From assembly GCA_030148985.1 (NCBI GenBank), contig JASBSJ010000085.1:33673-97672 (forward strand): a DNA stretch of 64,000 nucleotides, in the 5' to 3' direction. Of this stretch, positions 53,057 to 62,498 are shown one piece after another (the first letter of the stretch is position 1; each line of letters starts with the position of its first letter). The notes below the pieces were generated by a model, which was given only the letters and a program-made list of their open reading frames with translations, made no database searches and had not been told where the DNA came from. A program made the translations under genes and the position numbers. Source of the stretch: Sphingopyxis sp. (GTDB lineage: Bacteria; Pseudomonadota; Alphaproteobacteria; Sphingomonadales; Sphingomonadaceae).

Positions 53057-53481
53057 ATGGCCTTGACGACAGCATCGGCTATCTTTGCCGAATCATTTAC
53101 TGGAAATTCGTCAGGGTTACCGAAGCCAAATTGAAACCATTTCAAATTTCGGTTGGACAATATGTGATTTTACGAAGCCTCTCAGAGCATAAAGCAGTAT
53201 CGCAGCATCATATCGGCACGAAACTGCGAATCTGCGAGCCCACGGTTGCGGTTGCTTTGCGCAAGCTTGAAGATGTGGATCTGGTGTATCGCGAGAAGAA
53301 CAGCGCCAACCGGCGCGAGATGTTGGTTCACCTGACTGAAAGTGGACGCCTTGTGAGGCGGTGTCTGAGTGGCACCTCTCGGGAGCTGAATGAAGCCGCA
53401 ACGCTGGGGATGTCGCCGCCCGAAGTTTTTATACTCTTCTCCCTATTGCGCCGGGCGGCCCGAAATCTTTTAAGCGAATAG
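53057..53481 (+). pseudogene. MarR-family regulator with a -1 frameshift near its start
   Basis: A perfect AGGAGG (53047-53052) precedes the ATG at 53057, but that frame stops after 22 codons. From 53060 on, a second frame shifted by -1 gives an intact MarR protein: LDDSIGYLCRIIYWKFVRV (dimer helix), then the winged helix ISVGQYVILRSLSEHKAVSQ and EPTVAVALRKLEDVDLVYRE. Adding one C in GGCCTT (53059-53064) restores a 141-residue protein, exactly family length. A start at the TTG 53131 would lose the dimerisation helix. It lies 57 bases after the sulfatase. Confidence 0.7.
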
Positions 53482-53689
53482 CTGAACCGGGCCGAAAGGG
53501 GACTGTCTAGTTTGCAACGCTCGACGATTGAAGCAGCCATTCCGCACATAGCGGCAACTTAATCGAGACGAGCAAATTCCGCAGTGCCTGTCGAGCTGGC
53601 AACGGGTTTCTTCGGACTCTCCTGCGCACTGATTGCGGCCGCCGCAATTCTTCCTTCGGGGCGAGCAGCGCCTGGCCCCGATGCCAGCC

Positions 53690-53890
53690 TTAGGGAGCCA
53701 ATAGACTGACATCGGCGGTGCGCTGGAGTGCCGCCAAGGTGCGCAAAATCTCGTCGACCGATCGGCCGACGGTGTGCGGATTAATGTTGATTGCGCGAAC
53801 AACACCGGCGGGGTCGATGATATGCGCATTTCGCACCCCTCCTTGGGGCGCGCTACGGCTGGTCAACGGGTTTTGCGTCGCGGGCGTCAC
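53690..53890 (-). pseudogene. Peroxiredoxin remnant (C-terminal fragment)
   Basis: The frame reads NAHIIDPAGVVRAININPHTVGRSVDEILRTLAALQ, matching the C-terminal half of AhpC/Prx proteins (IDP-x-GxxR and VGRSVDEILR). The peroxidatic Cys and thioredoxin-fold N-terminus are missing, and a stop closes the frame early. The surrounding DNA from 53482 to 53937 shows no intact gene. Confidence 0.6.
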
Positions 53891-53937
53891 CCAAGCCGCC
53901 TAGAAGTGCGCCACCATTTGCCGCATAGGCAGCGGCT

Positions 53938-55770
53938 ATGTTCGTGATCGACTCTTTACTCGTCAAAATTGCCCTGATCGGTGTCATCGGCATCGGTGCG
54001 CAATGGGTTGCATGGCGGACAGGGCGCCCCGCGATCGCGTTGATGCTCATTGCAGGGATCATAGCGGGACCGATCCTCGGGTTGATTGATCCCGAGCGCG
54101 ATTTCGGTGCGCTGCGCGAGCCGGTGATCAAGTTGGCGGTCGCGATCATCCTTTTCGAAGGCGGATTGAGTCTCAAGTTTCGCGAATTGCGCAACGCCGG
54201 CTTGGCGGTTTTTATGCTCGTCTTCGTCGGCGTTCCGGTGGGCTGGGCGCTGGGCACGGCGGCCGCTTATTATGGCGCCGGGTTGCCGTTTGAACTCGCG
54301 GCGCTGTTCGGCGGCATCATGGTTGTCACCGGTCCCACGGTGATCGTCCCCCTGCTGCGCTCGCTCAACATCGCGCCGCGCGTCAAAAATATGCTCAAAT
54401 GGGAAGCGATCGTGAATGATCCGATCGGCGCGCTGCTCGCTGTCGGCGTCTTCAGCTACATTACGCATGGCGGGGCGGGTACGAATAGCGCATCGATCCT
54501 CATAGATGTCGGCGCGGCCAGCATCCTGGCCATGGTAATCGGCGGCGCAGCCGGCTTTGCGCTGACCTGGGCTTTCCCGCGTGGCTGGGTGCCAGAATAT
54601 CTGAAGGCTCCTGTCCTGCTCACGACAGTCGTCGCGGTTTTTGTCCTCTCGGATCTGGTGATGCATGAAACGGGGCTGATCACGGTCACGATCATGGGGG
54701 TCGTGATGGCGAACCGTGAGACCTATTCGAGCCACCACCTGCTTCGCTTCAAGGAGGATCTGACGATTCTGCTCGTCTCGGGCGTCTTCATCATCCTTTC
54801 CGCGACGCTGAATTGGGAGGTCGTGCGGAACTTCGAGCTTCGGTTCGTCATTTTCCTGTTGCTGCTGCTCTTCGTCGTGCGCCCACTGACGATCATGTCC
54901 GCGCTGCTGTTCACCCGCGTGCCGTTCAAGGAAAGGTTGTTCGTGGCCTGGATCGCGCCGCGCGGCATCGTCGCCGTCGCGGTGACGGGCCTTTTCGCAC
55001 TGCGGCTCTCTGACCTCGGCGTCGCCGGCGCCGAGGCACTGGTGCCGCTGGGGTTCGGCGTTGTGATCGTGACGATCTTCGCCCACGGCTTTACGGCGGC
55101 CCGCTTTGCCCGCTGGCTCGGGCTCGACCGCGGCAAGGGCAACGGGGTGCTTCTCGTCGGCGCAAACAGCTGGACGATCGCATTCGCCGAATTCATCAAG
55201 GCCCAAGACCGCGAGGTGCTAATTGCCGACGCCAGCAAGCTCGCCCTGCGCCGCGCAAGGCGTGCCGGAATTCCCGTCTACCAGGGGGATATCGTCGATG
55301 AGGCGCATGACGATGACATCGACATGGGCCAATATCAGCAATTGATCGCGGCGACCGACAACGACAGCTATAATGCGCTCGTCTGCAGCGAGCTCGCACC
55401 CGAGGTGGGATCGGATCGAATAAGCCGCATCATCGGCGAAACCGGCGCGGGCAGCCGTCGGCGTGGGCGCGTCTTCACGCTTGCGGGCACGCCGATCGAG
55501 GAATTGCTCGACCGCCTCCAATCGGGCTGGACGTTCGGCCGCACGCGGATCACCGAGAAATTCGCCTATGCGGACTTCGTCGCGCGCATGAAGGCCAATG
55601 GCGGCGACAGCCTCGCCGTTGCACGTCCCTCGGGCGAACTTGCTATCTTCTCGGCTCAGTACCGTCCGTCGGTCGATATCGGCGATATCGTCTGGACCTT
55701 CATCCCACCAGAAGAACCCCAACCGCGGAGGCCGGCCGTTACCCCAAAAGGGCAAATCGATCATGCTTGA
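53938..55770 (+). CDS. CPA1-type sodium:proton antiporter with C-terminal RCK (TrkA-N) domain
   Basis: A 610-residue protein with about 11 transmembrane segments (residues 5-400), including VVTGPTVIVPLLR and EAIVNDPIGALLAVG, the ND active-site region of NhaP-type carriers. From residue ~400, GVLLVGANSWTIAFAEF and DGDIVDEA-like (YQGDIVDEAH) mark a Rossmann RCK domain that binds nucleotide or NAD(H) to gate transport. It exchanges Na or K for protons across the inner membrane. It overlaps the next gene by eight bases. Confidence 0.88.
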   Translation: MFVIDSLLVKIALIGVIGIGAQWVAWRTGRPAIALMLIAGIIAGPILGLIDPERDFGALREPVIKLAVAIILFEGGLSLKFRELRNAGLAVFMLVFVGVPVGWALGTAAAYYGAGLPFELAALFGGIMVVTGPTVIVPLLRSLNIAPRVKNMLKWEAIVNDPIGALLAVGVFSYITHGGAGTNSASILIDVGAASILAMVIGGAAGFALTWAFPRGWVPEYLKAPVLLTTVVAVFVLSDLVMHETGLITVTIMGVVMANRETYSSHHLLRFKEDLTILLVSGVFIILSATLNWEVVRNFELRFVIFLLLLLFVVRPLTIMSALLFTRVPFKERLFVAWIAPRGIVAVAVTGLFALRLSDLGVAGAEALVPLGFGVVIVTIFAHGFTAARFARWLGLDRGKGNGVLLVGANSWTIAFAEFIKAQDREVLIADASKLALRRARRAGIPVYQGDIVDEAHDDDIDMGQYQQLIAATDNDSYNALVCSELAPEVGSDRISRIIGETGAGSRRRGRVFTLAGTPIEELLDRLQSGWTFGRTRITEKFAYADFVARMKANGGDSLAVARPSGELAIFSAQYRPSVDIGDIVWTFIPPEEPQPRRPAVTPKGQIDHA

Positions 55771-56164
55771 AGGTTCCTGTCATTGCGGCAAGGTCCGCTG
55801 GACCCTCGAAGGCGATCCCGGATCGGTCACGATCTGCAACTGCACATTGTGCCGGCGCTATGGAGCGTTGTGGGCTTATGATTTTGAGCACGGAAGGATC
55901 TGCCTCACCGGGCCCACGCAAAGCTACACCCGCGCCGAGAAACAAGATCCTGCCCTGGAGATTATTTTCTGCCCATCCTGTGCGGGTGTCCTAGCCTGGC
56001 GAGGGTTGCGGCTCGAAGAGGACGGGCGGCGACGAATGGCGGTCAATGTCCGCCTCGCACTCCCGGGCGAAGTTGCAGGCCTGTCGATCGATCGCTTCGA
56101 CGGCCTCGACACGTTCGATGACCTGCCCGTCGACGGTAGGTGCGTGCGCGACTATTGGTTCTAG
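55763..56164 (+). CDS. GFA-family (glutathione-dependent formaldehyde-activating-like) protein
   Basis: A 133-residue protein starting MLEGSCHCGKVRW with zinc-binding CxC (CHC), CNCTLCRR and CPSCAG motifs of the GFA fold. The name comes from Gfa, a formaldehyde-glutathione condensing enzyme, but the catalytic function of most members is unproven. The start overlaps the antiporter stop by eight bases. Confidence 0.85.
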   Translation: MLEGSCHCGKVRWTLEGDPGSVTICNCTLCRRYGALWAYDFEHGRICLTGPTQSYTRAEKQDPALEIIFCPSCAGVLAWRGLRLEEDGRRRMAVNVRLALPGEVAGLSIDRFDGLDTFDDLPVDGRCVRDYWF

Positions 56165-56242
56165 CAAAGATTGACTATTCGACCCGGCATGACAGCGTCC
56201 GTAGTTTACTGACGCAGGCCCATTCCAATTCAGAGAAAATCG

Positions 56243-56806
56243 GTGCCGATATCACTCTACGACCTTAGCGTGCCGACCTTCCTGCAGACTGTGCGAGCTG
56301 TCGGAAAATTCCTTGATCGCGCGGCCAGGCATTGCGCGGAGGAGGGCACCGATCCCGACGACTTCGTGAACGCGCGCCTCTGTGACGATATGGCGCCGTT
56401 CCATTTTCAGATCGAAGCGGCGTGGCATCACTCCGTGTGGGGAGTTGAAGCTCTCAGGACCGGCGCCTTCAACCCTCCCGCCCTATTGGGAGCCGTTCCC
56501 TTCGCCGACCTGCAGGCGATGATCAGCAACGCCGAAACAGCGTTGGAGGCGTTCATTCCCGACGAGGTCAATGGTTGGTCCGGAAAGGAACTGAACATCG
56601 AACTTCATAGGCCGCTTGACCAGAATGATGCCTGGACACCGTGGGAGCCACGGACTTTGGCCTTCACTGCGGAGACCTTCCTTTTATCATTCTCCATGCC
56701 GAATTTCCACTTCCACGCTGTGACCGCCTACGACATCCTGCGCTCACGGGGTGTACCGATTGGCAAGCGTGATTATGAAGGTTGGCTGCGCACTAGGTCA
56801 TCCTAG
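56243..56806 (+). CDS. DUF1993-domain protein
   Basis: A 187-residue protein beginning with GTG (MPISLYDLSVPTFLQTVR), the standard opening of DUF1993. FHFQIEAAWHH and MPNFHFHAVTAYDILRSRGVPIG are the conserved His-containing segments; the C-terminal DFLGR-like region is KRDYEGWL. The DinB-like four-helix fold may bind a metal. Function is unknown. Confidence 0.8.
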   Translation: MPISLYDLSVPTFLQTVRAVGKFLDRAARHCAEEGTDPDDFVNARLCDDMAPFHFQIEAAWHHSVWGVEALRTGAFNPPALLGAVPFADLQAMISNAETALEAFIPDEVNGWSGKELNIELHRPLDQNDAWTPWEPRTLAFTAETFLLSFSMPNFHFHAVTAYDILRSRGVPIGKRDYEGWLRTRSS

Positions 56807-56993
56807 ACTAAAGGTCCGCTGCCCAGACCCGTATCCCAAAGCGCTGGTCAACGCCAATCCGCCCCGATCGCACCCCGCTCACACCCCCGTACGGCCCATC
56901 GTCTTACCGCTGAACCTGGCCGGTTGCGGTCGGTCAGCTTTCACGTTTCAGATCGAAAGAAGCGGCCGTTCGCTGTGAGGGGCCAAGCGTTCG

Positions 56994-57506
56994 TCAGTCG
57001 GCTTGCCGAAGCGAAATCGTGACGCCGCCAGGATTGTCAAACAGGGAGAGGTCGCCTTGCACCTGCCCAAGGACGACGATGCCCGGCGCAGGAACATTCC
57101 CTGTCCGATAGTAGATCACAAAATCCCGGTCGCCCCATAACCCCAGCGTGCCGACCGAAAATTCGGTTTGCCGGTCGCCACCGGGCACCGCCGACGGGAG
57201 GACGCCGGTCTTCTCCTGGCGAAGATGATCGCGCATCTGAATTTTCAGCGGCAGCATCGCTGCGAGCGCCCGCGCCGCCTCGTTATCCGCCAATTTGGCA
57301 CTCAGCTGAACGCTATCGGACGTAATCAGTATCTCCATCGGACGCATGCTGATCCCTTTCTCCATTGCCGTGCGCGGCGAACCCATTTGCGCGGCAGATG
57401 CCACGTGGCCGTCGCCCTTAGGCTCGACACTGGGGCTGTTAGACGCTGCGGGAGGGCTGCAAGCGCTTAATGTCAACGCGCCGATCGCTATCGCCGCCCG
57501 CAGCAT
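56994..57506 (-). CDS. Cyclophilin-like lipoprotein
   Basis: A 170-residue protein with lipobox TLSACSPPA (Cys16). The mature part has the cyclophilin-like fold of the PF18050 type (MEILITSDSVQLSAKLADNEAARAL; TEFSVGTLGLWGDRDFVIYYR; VVLGQV), which lacks classic prolyl-isomerase residues. The start shares one base with the cupin stop (TAATG). Last gene of the LysR-linked operon. Confidence 0.78.
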   Translation of the reverse strand: MLRAAIAIGALTLSACSPPAASNSPSVEPKGDGHVASAAQMGSPRTAMEKGISMRPMEILITSDSVQLSAKLADNEAARALAAMLPLKIQMRDHLRQEKTGVLPSAVPGGDRQTEFSVGTLGLWGDRDFVIYYRTGNVPAPGIVVLGQVQGDLSLFDNPGGVTISLRQAD

Positions 57507-58039
57507 TATTGAGGCCCCTTCGCATAGTGATCGTCAGGCACATGCTCCATCCATTCGACGGGTGAGCCATTTTCGGCTTCCTGTACGGCGATGTGGGCCA
57601 TCGAACTGGCCGGCGTCGCACCATGCCAATGGCGCACGTCAGGCGGACACCATATGACATCGCCGGCATGGATGGCCTCGATCGGACCGCCTTCAACCTG
57701 GGTCCACCCGCTCCCTTCGAGAACCACGAGACGCTGCCCCAGCGGGTGCTTGTGCCACGCGGTGCGGGCGCCCGGCTCGAAGCGCACCAAGGCCGCACCA
57801 ACCTGCGACTGCCCTTTCGGGTTGAACAGCGGGGTGATGGTGACGGCGCCCGTGAACCATGCGTCTGGCCCGCGGGCGGGCGGTCGTGCTGCGCTCCGAC
57901 TGACTTCCATCACCGCACCGTCGGCGGCAATGCTACGTACATCGGCCGCCTCGCTTGGTGCGGCCGTGGCATCGTTGGACTCCCGCGTGCACGCCAGCAA
58001 CGGAAGGGTACAGGCAATGACTGCCGATAGCTTCATCAT
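57506..58039 (-). CDS. Cupin-domain lipoprotein
   Basis: A 177-residue protein with lipobox LPLLACTRES (Cys17) and a single cupin: AWHKHPLGQRLVVLEG (first motif, two His) and WCPPDVRHWHGATP (second). It resembles manganese-dependent cupins related to hydroxynitrile lyases. It is ATGA-coupled to the hydrolase. Confidence 0.85.
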   Translation of the reverse strand: MMKLSAVIACTLPLLACTRESNDATAAPSEAADVRSIAADGAVMEVSRSAARPPARGPDAWFTGAVTITPLFNPKGQSQVGAALVRFEPGARTAWHKHPLGQRLVVLEGSGWTQVEGGPIEAIHAGDVIWCPPDVRHWHGATPASSMAHIAVQEAENGSPVEWMEHVPDDHYAKGPQ

Positions 58040-59148
58040 TTGCCTCCAGCCAGGTGTTGTTCGAAAAAGGTCGTGAACTTGTCGAACGGGATCACATCGA
58101 CCTTATCGTAAAGATCGGTGTGGTTCGCGCCGGGAATAATCACGAGCTCCTTCGGCTCGGCGGCCGCGGCGTAGGCCGTCTCGCTGAAATAGCGCGAATG
58201 GGCGTTCTCGCCATGCACGAACAGGATCGGCCGCGGCGAGATCTCCTTGATGTAGCTCAGGATCGGCATGTTCATGAACGACAGCGGAGTGGTGATCGTC
58301 CACGATCCGTTCGAGTTGACCGACCTTTTGTGGAAGCCGCGCGGCGTCTTGTAATAGTCGTGATAATCGACAAGAAACTGCGCCTCGCCGCCCTTCAGCT
58401 CTTTCATCGGCGGGCCATAGCCCGGCGCCCCTTTCTCAGCATCCTCCCAGCGTTGGCGGCCGAGCTGCTCAAGCATTTCTGTACGCTGTTCGAGCGTTAC
58501 GCTGTCATTATAGCCCTTCGACATGACGCGGGTCATGTCGTACATCGTGCTGACCGCCACGGCCTTGACCCGCTTGTCGACCGCAACGGCGTTGAGCGCC
58601 ATACCGCCCCAGCCGCAGATGCCGAGAATACCGAGCCGCTCGCGATCAACCGAAGCGTGCGTGCCCAGATAGTCGATCGCCGCACTGAAGTCCTCGGTGT
58701 TGATGTCGGGCGAGGCGATATTGCGCGGCGCGCCGCCGCTTTCGCCGGTGTATGAGGGATCGAAGGCCAAAGTGGCAAAGCCGCGCTCGGCCATTGTCTG
58801 GGCATAGAGGCCGGAGGATTGCTCCTTCACCGCGCCGAACGGGCCACCGACGGCGATGGCGGGCAGAAGGCGGTCACCGCGGTTCTTCGGCAGATAGAGA
58901 TCGCCAACGAGGGTGGCGCCGTAACGGTTGGTGAAGGTGACCTTCTGGTGATCGACCTTGTCGCTCTTGGGGAAAACTTTGTCCCAGGTCTGGGTGAGTT
59001 GCATAGGTGCTCCATTGGGTTTGTTCGGCTCGGATTGCGCCAGCACCGGCTGGGTGATCGCGAACGAAAGCGTTGCGACCGCCAACAGGCCGCCTCGCAT
59101 CAGGTTTCGGCGCGCCAACACCGGGCGATTGATCTGGGAAAGTTTCAT
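58036..59148 (-). CDS. Exported alpha/beta hydrolase with Cys nucleophile (dienelactone-hydrolase-like)
   Basis: A 370-residue protein with a twin-arginine-like signal (ARRNLMRGG..TQPVLAQ). ILGICGWGGMALN is the nucleophile elbow, with Cys as the expected nucleophile instead of Ser; HGENAHS and PGANHTDLYD give the acid and His regions. This architecture recurs in a family often encoded with MFS, cupin and cyclophilin-like genes, as here. The substrate is unknown. Confidence 0.82.
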   Translation of the reverse strand: MKLSQINRPVLARRNLMRGGLLAVATLSFAITQPVLAQSEPNKPNGAPMQLTQTWDKVFPKSDKVDHQKVTFTNRYGATLVGDLYLPKNRGDRLLPAIAVGGPFGAVKEQSSGLYAQTMAERGFATLAFDPSYTGESGGAPRNIASPDINTEDFSAAIDYLGTHASVDRERLGILGICGWGGMALNAVAVDKRVKAVAVSTMYDMTRVMSKGYNDSVTLEQRTEMLEQLGRQRWEDAEKGAPGYGPPMKELKGGEAQFLVDYHDYYKTPRGFHKRSVNSNGSWTITTPLSFMNMPILSYIKEISPRPILFVHGENAHSRYFSETAYAAAAEPKELVIIPGANHTDLYDKVDVIPFDKFTTFFEQHLAGGK

Positions 59149-59163
59149 GCGTTTTCTCCGGTT

Positions 59164-60410
59164 TCAGGAAGCCGCATTGGCGGCGTCGGATTGTGCAGCC
59201 CGACCGATTGCAGCCTGCGAGGACCGCGCGGCGAGGACCGCGACGAGCGAGGATGACATGAGCAGCGCTGCGCTGGCGAGGAAGGTGGCCTGGTAGCCCC
59301 AGGCGTCGAACAACATTCCGCCGAACGCGGCGCCAAGGGTGATCGCCAGTTGGACCACTGCGACCATGAGCCCGCCGCCGGCCTCGGCTTCGTCCGGCAA
59401 CGCTTTGCTCACCCAGGTCCACCAGCAACGGGGGCGGCCGTGCCGATCAATCCCCACATCATAAGCAGGATGGCGACGCCAAGGGCGGATGCGCCAGCGG
59501 CGACAAGCCCGCCGGCGATCGCGGCCATCGCGAGCGGCATCGAAATCAGCAGTCCGTAAAGCGAGTGTTTGAGCGCGATCCCGATGGCATAAGTTCCGGC
59601 GAGGCCTGCAACACCGAGCCCAAGCAGCATCAGCGACAAGGTGGTCACGTCGACCGCTGTGACGGTCTCCAGGAACGGCCGCAGGTAGGTGAACAGCGCG
59701 AACTGGCCCATGAAGAAGAGCGCGACCGCTAGCATTCCGAGCGGCACCTGCGGGCGACGAAGCACCTGGAAAGCGGCGATGCCGCTCGCCCGCTCGCGGC
59801 TCGGCATGCTCGGAAGGGTCATGAACTGCCAGGCGAGCGTCACCGCTGCGAGGGGGACAACGCAGAAGAACGCACCGCGCCAGCCAATATATTGACCCAG
59901 ATAGCTGCCCAACGGCGCAGCGATGGTCGTCGCCAGCGCATTGCCGCCATTGAGCAACGCGAGCGCGCGTGGAACGGCGTCCTCCGATACCAGTCTCATG
60001 ACGGTTGCGGTCGACATCGACCAGAAGCCGCCAATCACCACGCCGAGCAGCGCCCGGCCAACCATGAAAACCTCATAATTGGGCGCGAACGCGACAATGG
60101 CGCCCGAGACGATCATCAAGGCTGTGAGGGCCAGGAGAAGAGCGCGTCGATCGAGGCCCCTCGTGGCCGAAGCGATGAAGAGGCTGGTGACCACGGCAAA
60201 GATACCCGAAACCGCGATCGCCTGACCTGCCTGGCCTTCGCTTACATTGAGACCGGAGGCTATCGGTGTCAGCAGGCTGACCGGCATGAACTCCGACGCG
60301 ATCAGCGTCGATACGCAGAGGGTCAGCGCGAACACCGCCGTCCAGCCGCCAGTTACGGACGGCTCTACCGCGGGTTCTTGTGTGTGGGTCTGGGAGTGGG
60401 TCGTATCCAT
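59164..60410 (-). pseudogene. MFS transporter (AraJ/YdeA-like) split by a -1 frameshift
   Basis: The first 332 residues (from the ATG at 60410 with GGGGGG upstream) give about ten helices, then break after MMWGLIGTAAPVA. The other frame continues with WWTWVSKALPDEAEAGGGL and the last two helices to 59164. One extra base near 59425 (GTTGC-TGGTGG) joins them into a 415-residue protein of normal MFS length. It would export small molecules and is divergent from the LysR gene. Confidence 0.7.
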
Positions 60411-60432
60411 GCCCCCCATTTAGGCCATCTAC

Positions 60433-60456
60433 ATCATGCGGATTACCCGCTATGAT
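60433..60456. promoter_or_regulatory. LysR-type site between the LysR and MFS genes
   Basis: ATCAT (60433-60437) and ATGAT (60452-60456) form an inverted repeat with 14 bases between, containing the T-N11-A pattern of LysR sites. It lies in the middle of the 75-base divergent promoter region. Confidence 0.45.
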
Positions 60457-60485
60457 CGGCATGCGGCTGTGAGCAGGATTCATCG

Positions 60486-61379
60486 ATGCAACGCGAAACC
60501 ATGTCGGATCTTGTGGCCTTTCTGGCAGTGGCGCGCGAGCGCAGCTTCACCCGTGCGGCAGCCAAGCTGGGTGTCTCGCCATCTGCCCTCAGCCATACGA
60601 TCCGAAAGCTGGAAGAACGGCTTGGCGTGCGCCTGCTGACGCGCACCAGCCGAAGTGTCTCAACCACCGAGCCGGGCGAGAGATTGCTGGAGCGCGTCGG
60701 CCCCCACTTCGACGAAGTCGCTAACGAACTCGCAGCGCTGACTGAGCTTCGCGATAAGCCCGCGGGGACATTGCACATCACGACCGGTGACCAGCCGGCC
60801 GAAAGCATCCTGTTGCCCGCCCTGGCAAAGCTGCTGCCACTCTATCCGGACCTCATCGTCGATTTGACGGTCGACAATGGTTTCGTGGACATCGTGGCCG
60901 AGCGCTTCGATGCCGGCGTTCGGCTCGGTGAAACGCTCGCCCAGGACATGGTCGCGGTACGCATCGGTCCCGACATGCAAATGGCGATCGCCGGATCACC
61001 GGGATATTTGGCGACCCATGGATCGCCGCAGACGCCCGACGACCTCGCCACTCACAACTGCATCAATCTGCGGCACCAGGCAAAAGGGGGTATTTCGGTC
61101 TGGGATCTGGAGAAAGACGGCCGCGCCGTGAACGTGCGCGTCGAAGGACAGCTGGTCGTGAATGACATTGCCATCGTCCGCCAGGCTGCCGTCGATGGAC
61201 TCGGCTTATGTTACCTGCCTCGCGACTATCTGCAAACACGCATAGACGCAGGCGAACTCGCGCCCGTGTTGGAAGATTGGTGCCCACCCTTCCCCGGCTA
61301 TCATCTCTATTACCCGAGCCGTCGCCAGCAATCGCCTGCTCTGGCGGCGTTCGTTGCTGCCGTCCGATATCGAAGCTGA
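60486..61379 (+). CDS. LysR-family transcriptional regulator
   Basis: A 297-residue protein with an N-terminal winged helix (AVARERSFTRAAAKLGVSPSALSHTIRKLEERLGVRLL) and a periplasmic-binding-like co-inducer domain. It matches the family that controls the adjacent MFS/hydrolase/cupin operon from a divergent promoter. Length is typical. Confidence 0.92.
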   Translation: MQRETMSDLVAFLAVARERSFTRAAAKLGVSPSALSHTIRKLEERLGVRLLTRTSRSVSTTEPGERLLERVGPHFDEVANELAALTELRDKPAGTLHITTGDQPAESILLPALAKLLPLYPDLIVDLTVDNGFVDIVAERFDAGVRLGETLAQDMVAVRIGPDMQMAIAGSPGYLATHGSPQTPDDLATHNCINLRHQAKGGISVWDLEKDGRAVNVRVEGQLVVNDIAIVRQAAVDGLGLCYLPRDYLQTRIDAGELAPVLEDWCPPFPGYHLYYPSRRQQSPALAAFVAAVRYRS

Positions 61380-61553
61380 GGGAGCTTTGGCCCACGTCAA
61401 CCAATCGAGCTATTTCAAGCTTCTACCGACGGCCGCCTTCTCGACATTTTTGGCCGTCGCACGAACCGCTCCGCGGATTGGCGCTAGCCTTGATGTAAAG
61501 CAGTCCTTCGAGCGCCGCTCCTGATTGAACGTCCGCGGCCAGAGGCAGACCCT

Positions 61554-61580
61554 TTCGACTCCTTCAACTGAGGAGTCGAA
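61554..61580. promoter_or_regulatory. Hairpin that pairs over the ribosome site of the HNH gene
   Basis: TTCGACTCCT (61554-61563) pairs perfectly with AGGAGTCGAA (61571-61580) around a 7-base loop. The right arm contains the AGGAG ribosome site, three bases before the ATG at 61583, so folding of the mRNA would hide the site. Confidence 0.7.
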
Positions 61581-61582
61581 CG

Positions 61583-62495
61583 ATGAACATAGAGTATCAG
61601 GAAACCGCCAGATCGGGCGATCAGACTTCACAACGAAACTTGCCCCTACTGCGGCACATCTCTCACCCGAGACACGCGAACCAAAGAGCATGTGGTGGGT
61701 AGACGATTCGTGCCGCGAGGGTCACTTCATCAGCATTGGAATTTGATCGTCTGGGCCTGCGAGCCCTGCAATCGTCGCAAGGCCGAGTTAGAGGATGACC
61801 TTTCAGCGATCTCGATGCAGCCCGATCCTTGGGGCGCTCACGCGCGCAATGACGTTCGTCTGCGCAATGAGGCCGAGCGCAAGGCCAAAACCAAGAGTCG
61901 TCGCAGCGGAAAGCCCGTCAAGGATAGTCAGGAGCAATTCTCGATCTCTCACACCCTCGGTGGCGCGGAACTCAAATTCAGCTTCACATCAGCTCCACAG
62001 GCAGATGAGGCCCGCATCATTGAGCTGGTGCGAATGCAGGTTATGGCATTCTTCTACTGGATCACGATCCAGCCAGGAGAGGTCAACGGGCGCTTCTGGC
62101 AGGGCAGCTTCTTTCCCCTCCAACCCGTTCGACGGGCTGACTGGGGCAATGAACAGCTCCTATTCTTCATGGCGGAAACAAAACATTGGGACTGGAGAGT
62201 CCATGCCGTCACTGCCGATGGCTATTTCAAGCTGGCGATCAAAAAGCACATCGACGAGCTGCTTTGGTCGTTTGCGGTAGAGTGGAATGAGAGTTATCGG
62301 ATCGTCGGCTTTTTTGGTGACACCGCAGGTCTAATAATGCTGCGGGACCGGCTTCCTGAGCTGGCCATGCAGACGATCCACGCAAAGGGTGACGATTGGG
62401 TCCGCCATCGCCGCGAAGTGCCGCTGTGCGATGAGGATGACAAACTATTCTCCCCTCCGGCTGATACGTTCGATCAATCCGCAGGGGGGGAGTAA
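61583..62495 (+). pseudogene. HNH endonuclease with an apparent +1 frameshift near its N-terminus
   Basis: The ATG at 61583 follows GAGGAG. Its frame soon loses homology, while the frame from 61617 on gives an intact HNH protein: CPYCGTSLT, EHVVGRRFVPRG, HWNLIVWACEPCNRRKAELEDDL (paired CxxC and the EHV/HWN/N residues of the HNH core). Removing one G from the GGG at 61615-61617 joins start and domain into 303 residues. The C-terminal 180 residues are unassigned. A GTG at 61692 would delete the first CxxC. It is three bases upstream of the next gene. Confidence 0.68.
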
Positions 62496-62498
62496 GCT

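Noticed and set aside
61554..61585. The hairpin before the HNH gene as the 3' end of a tRNA or an attachment site
   Set aside because: No tRNA-like cloverleaf or integrase is visible; the stem fits a ribosome-site cover.
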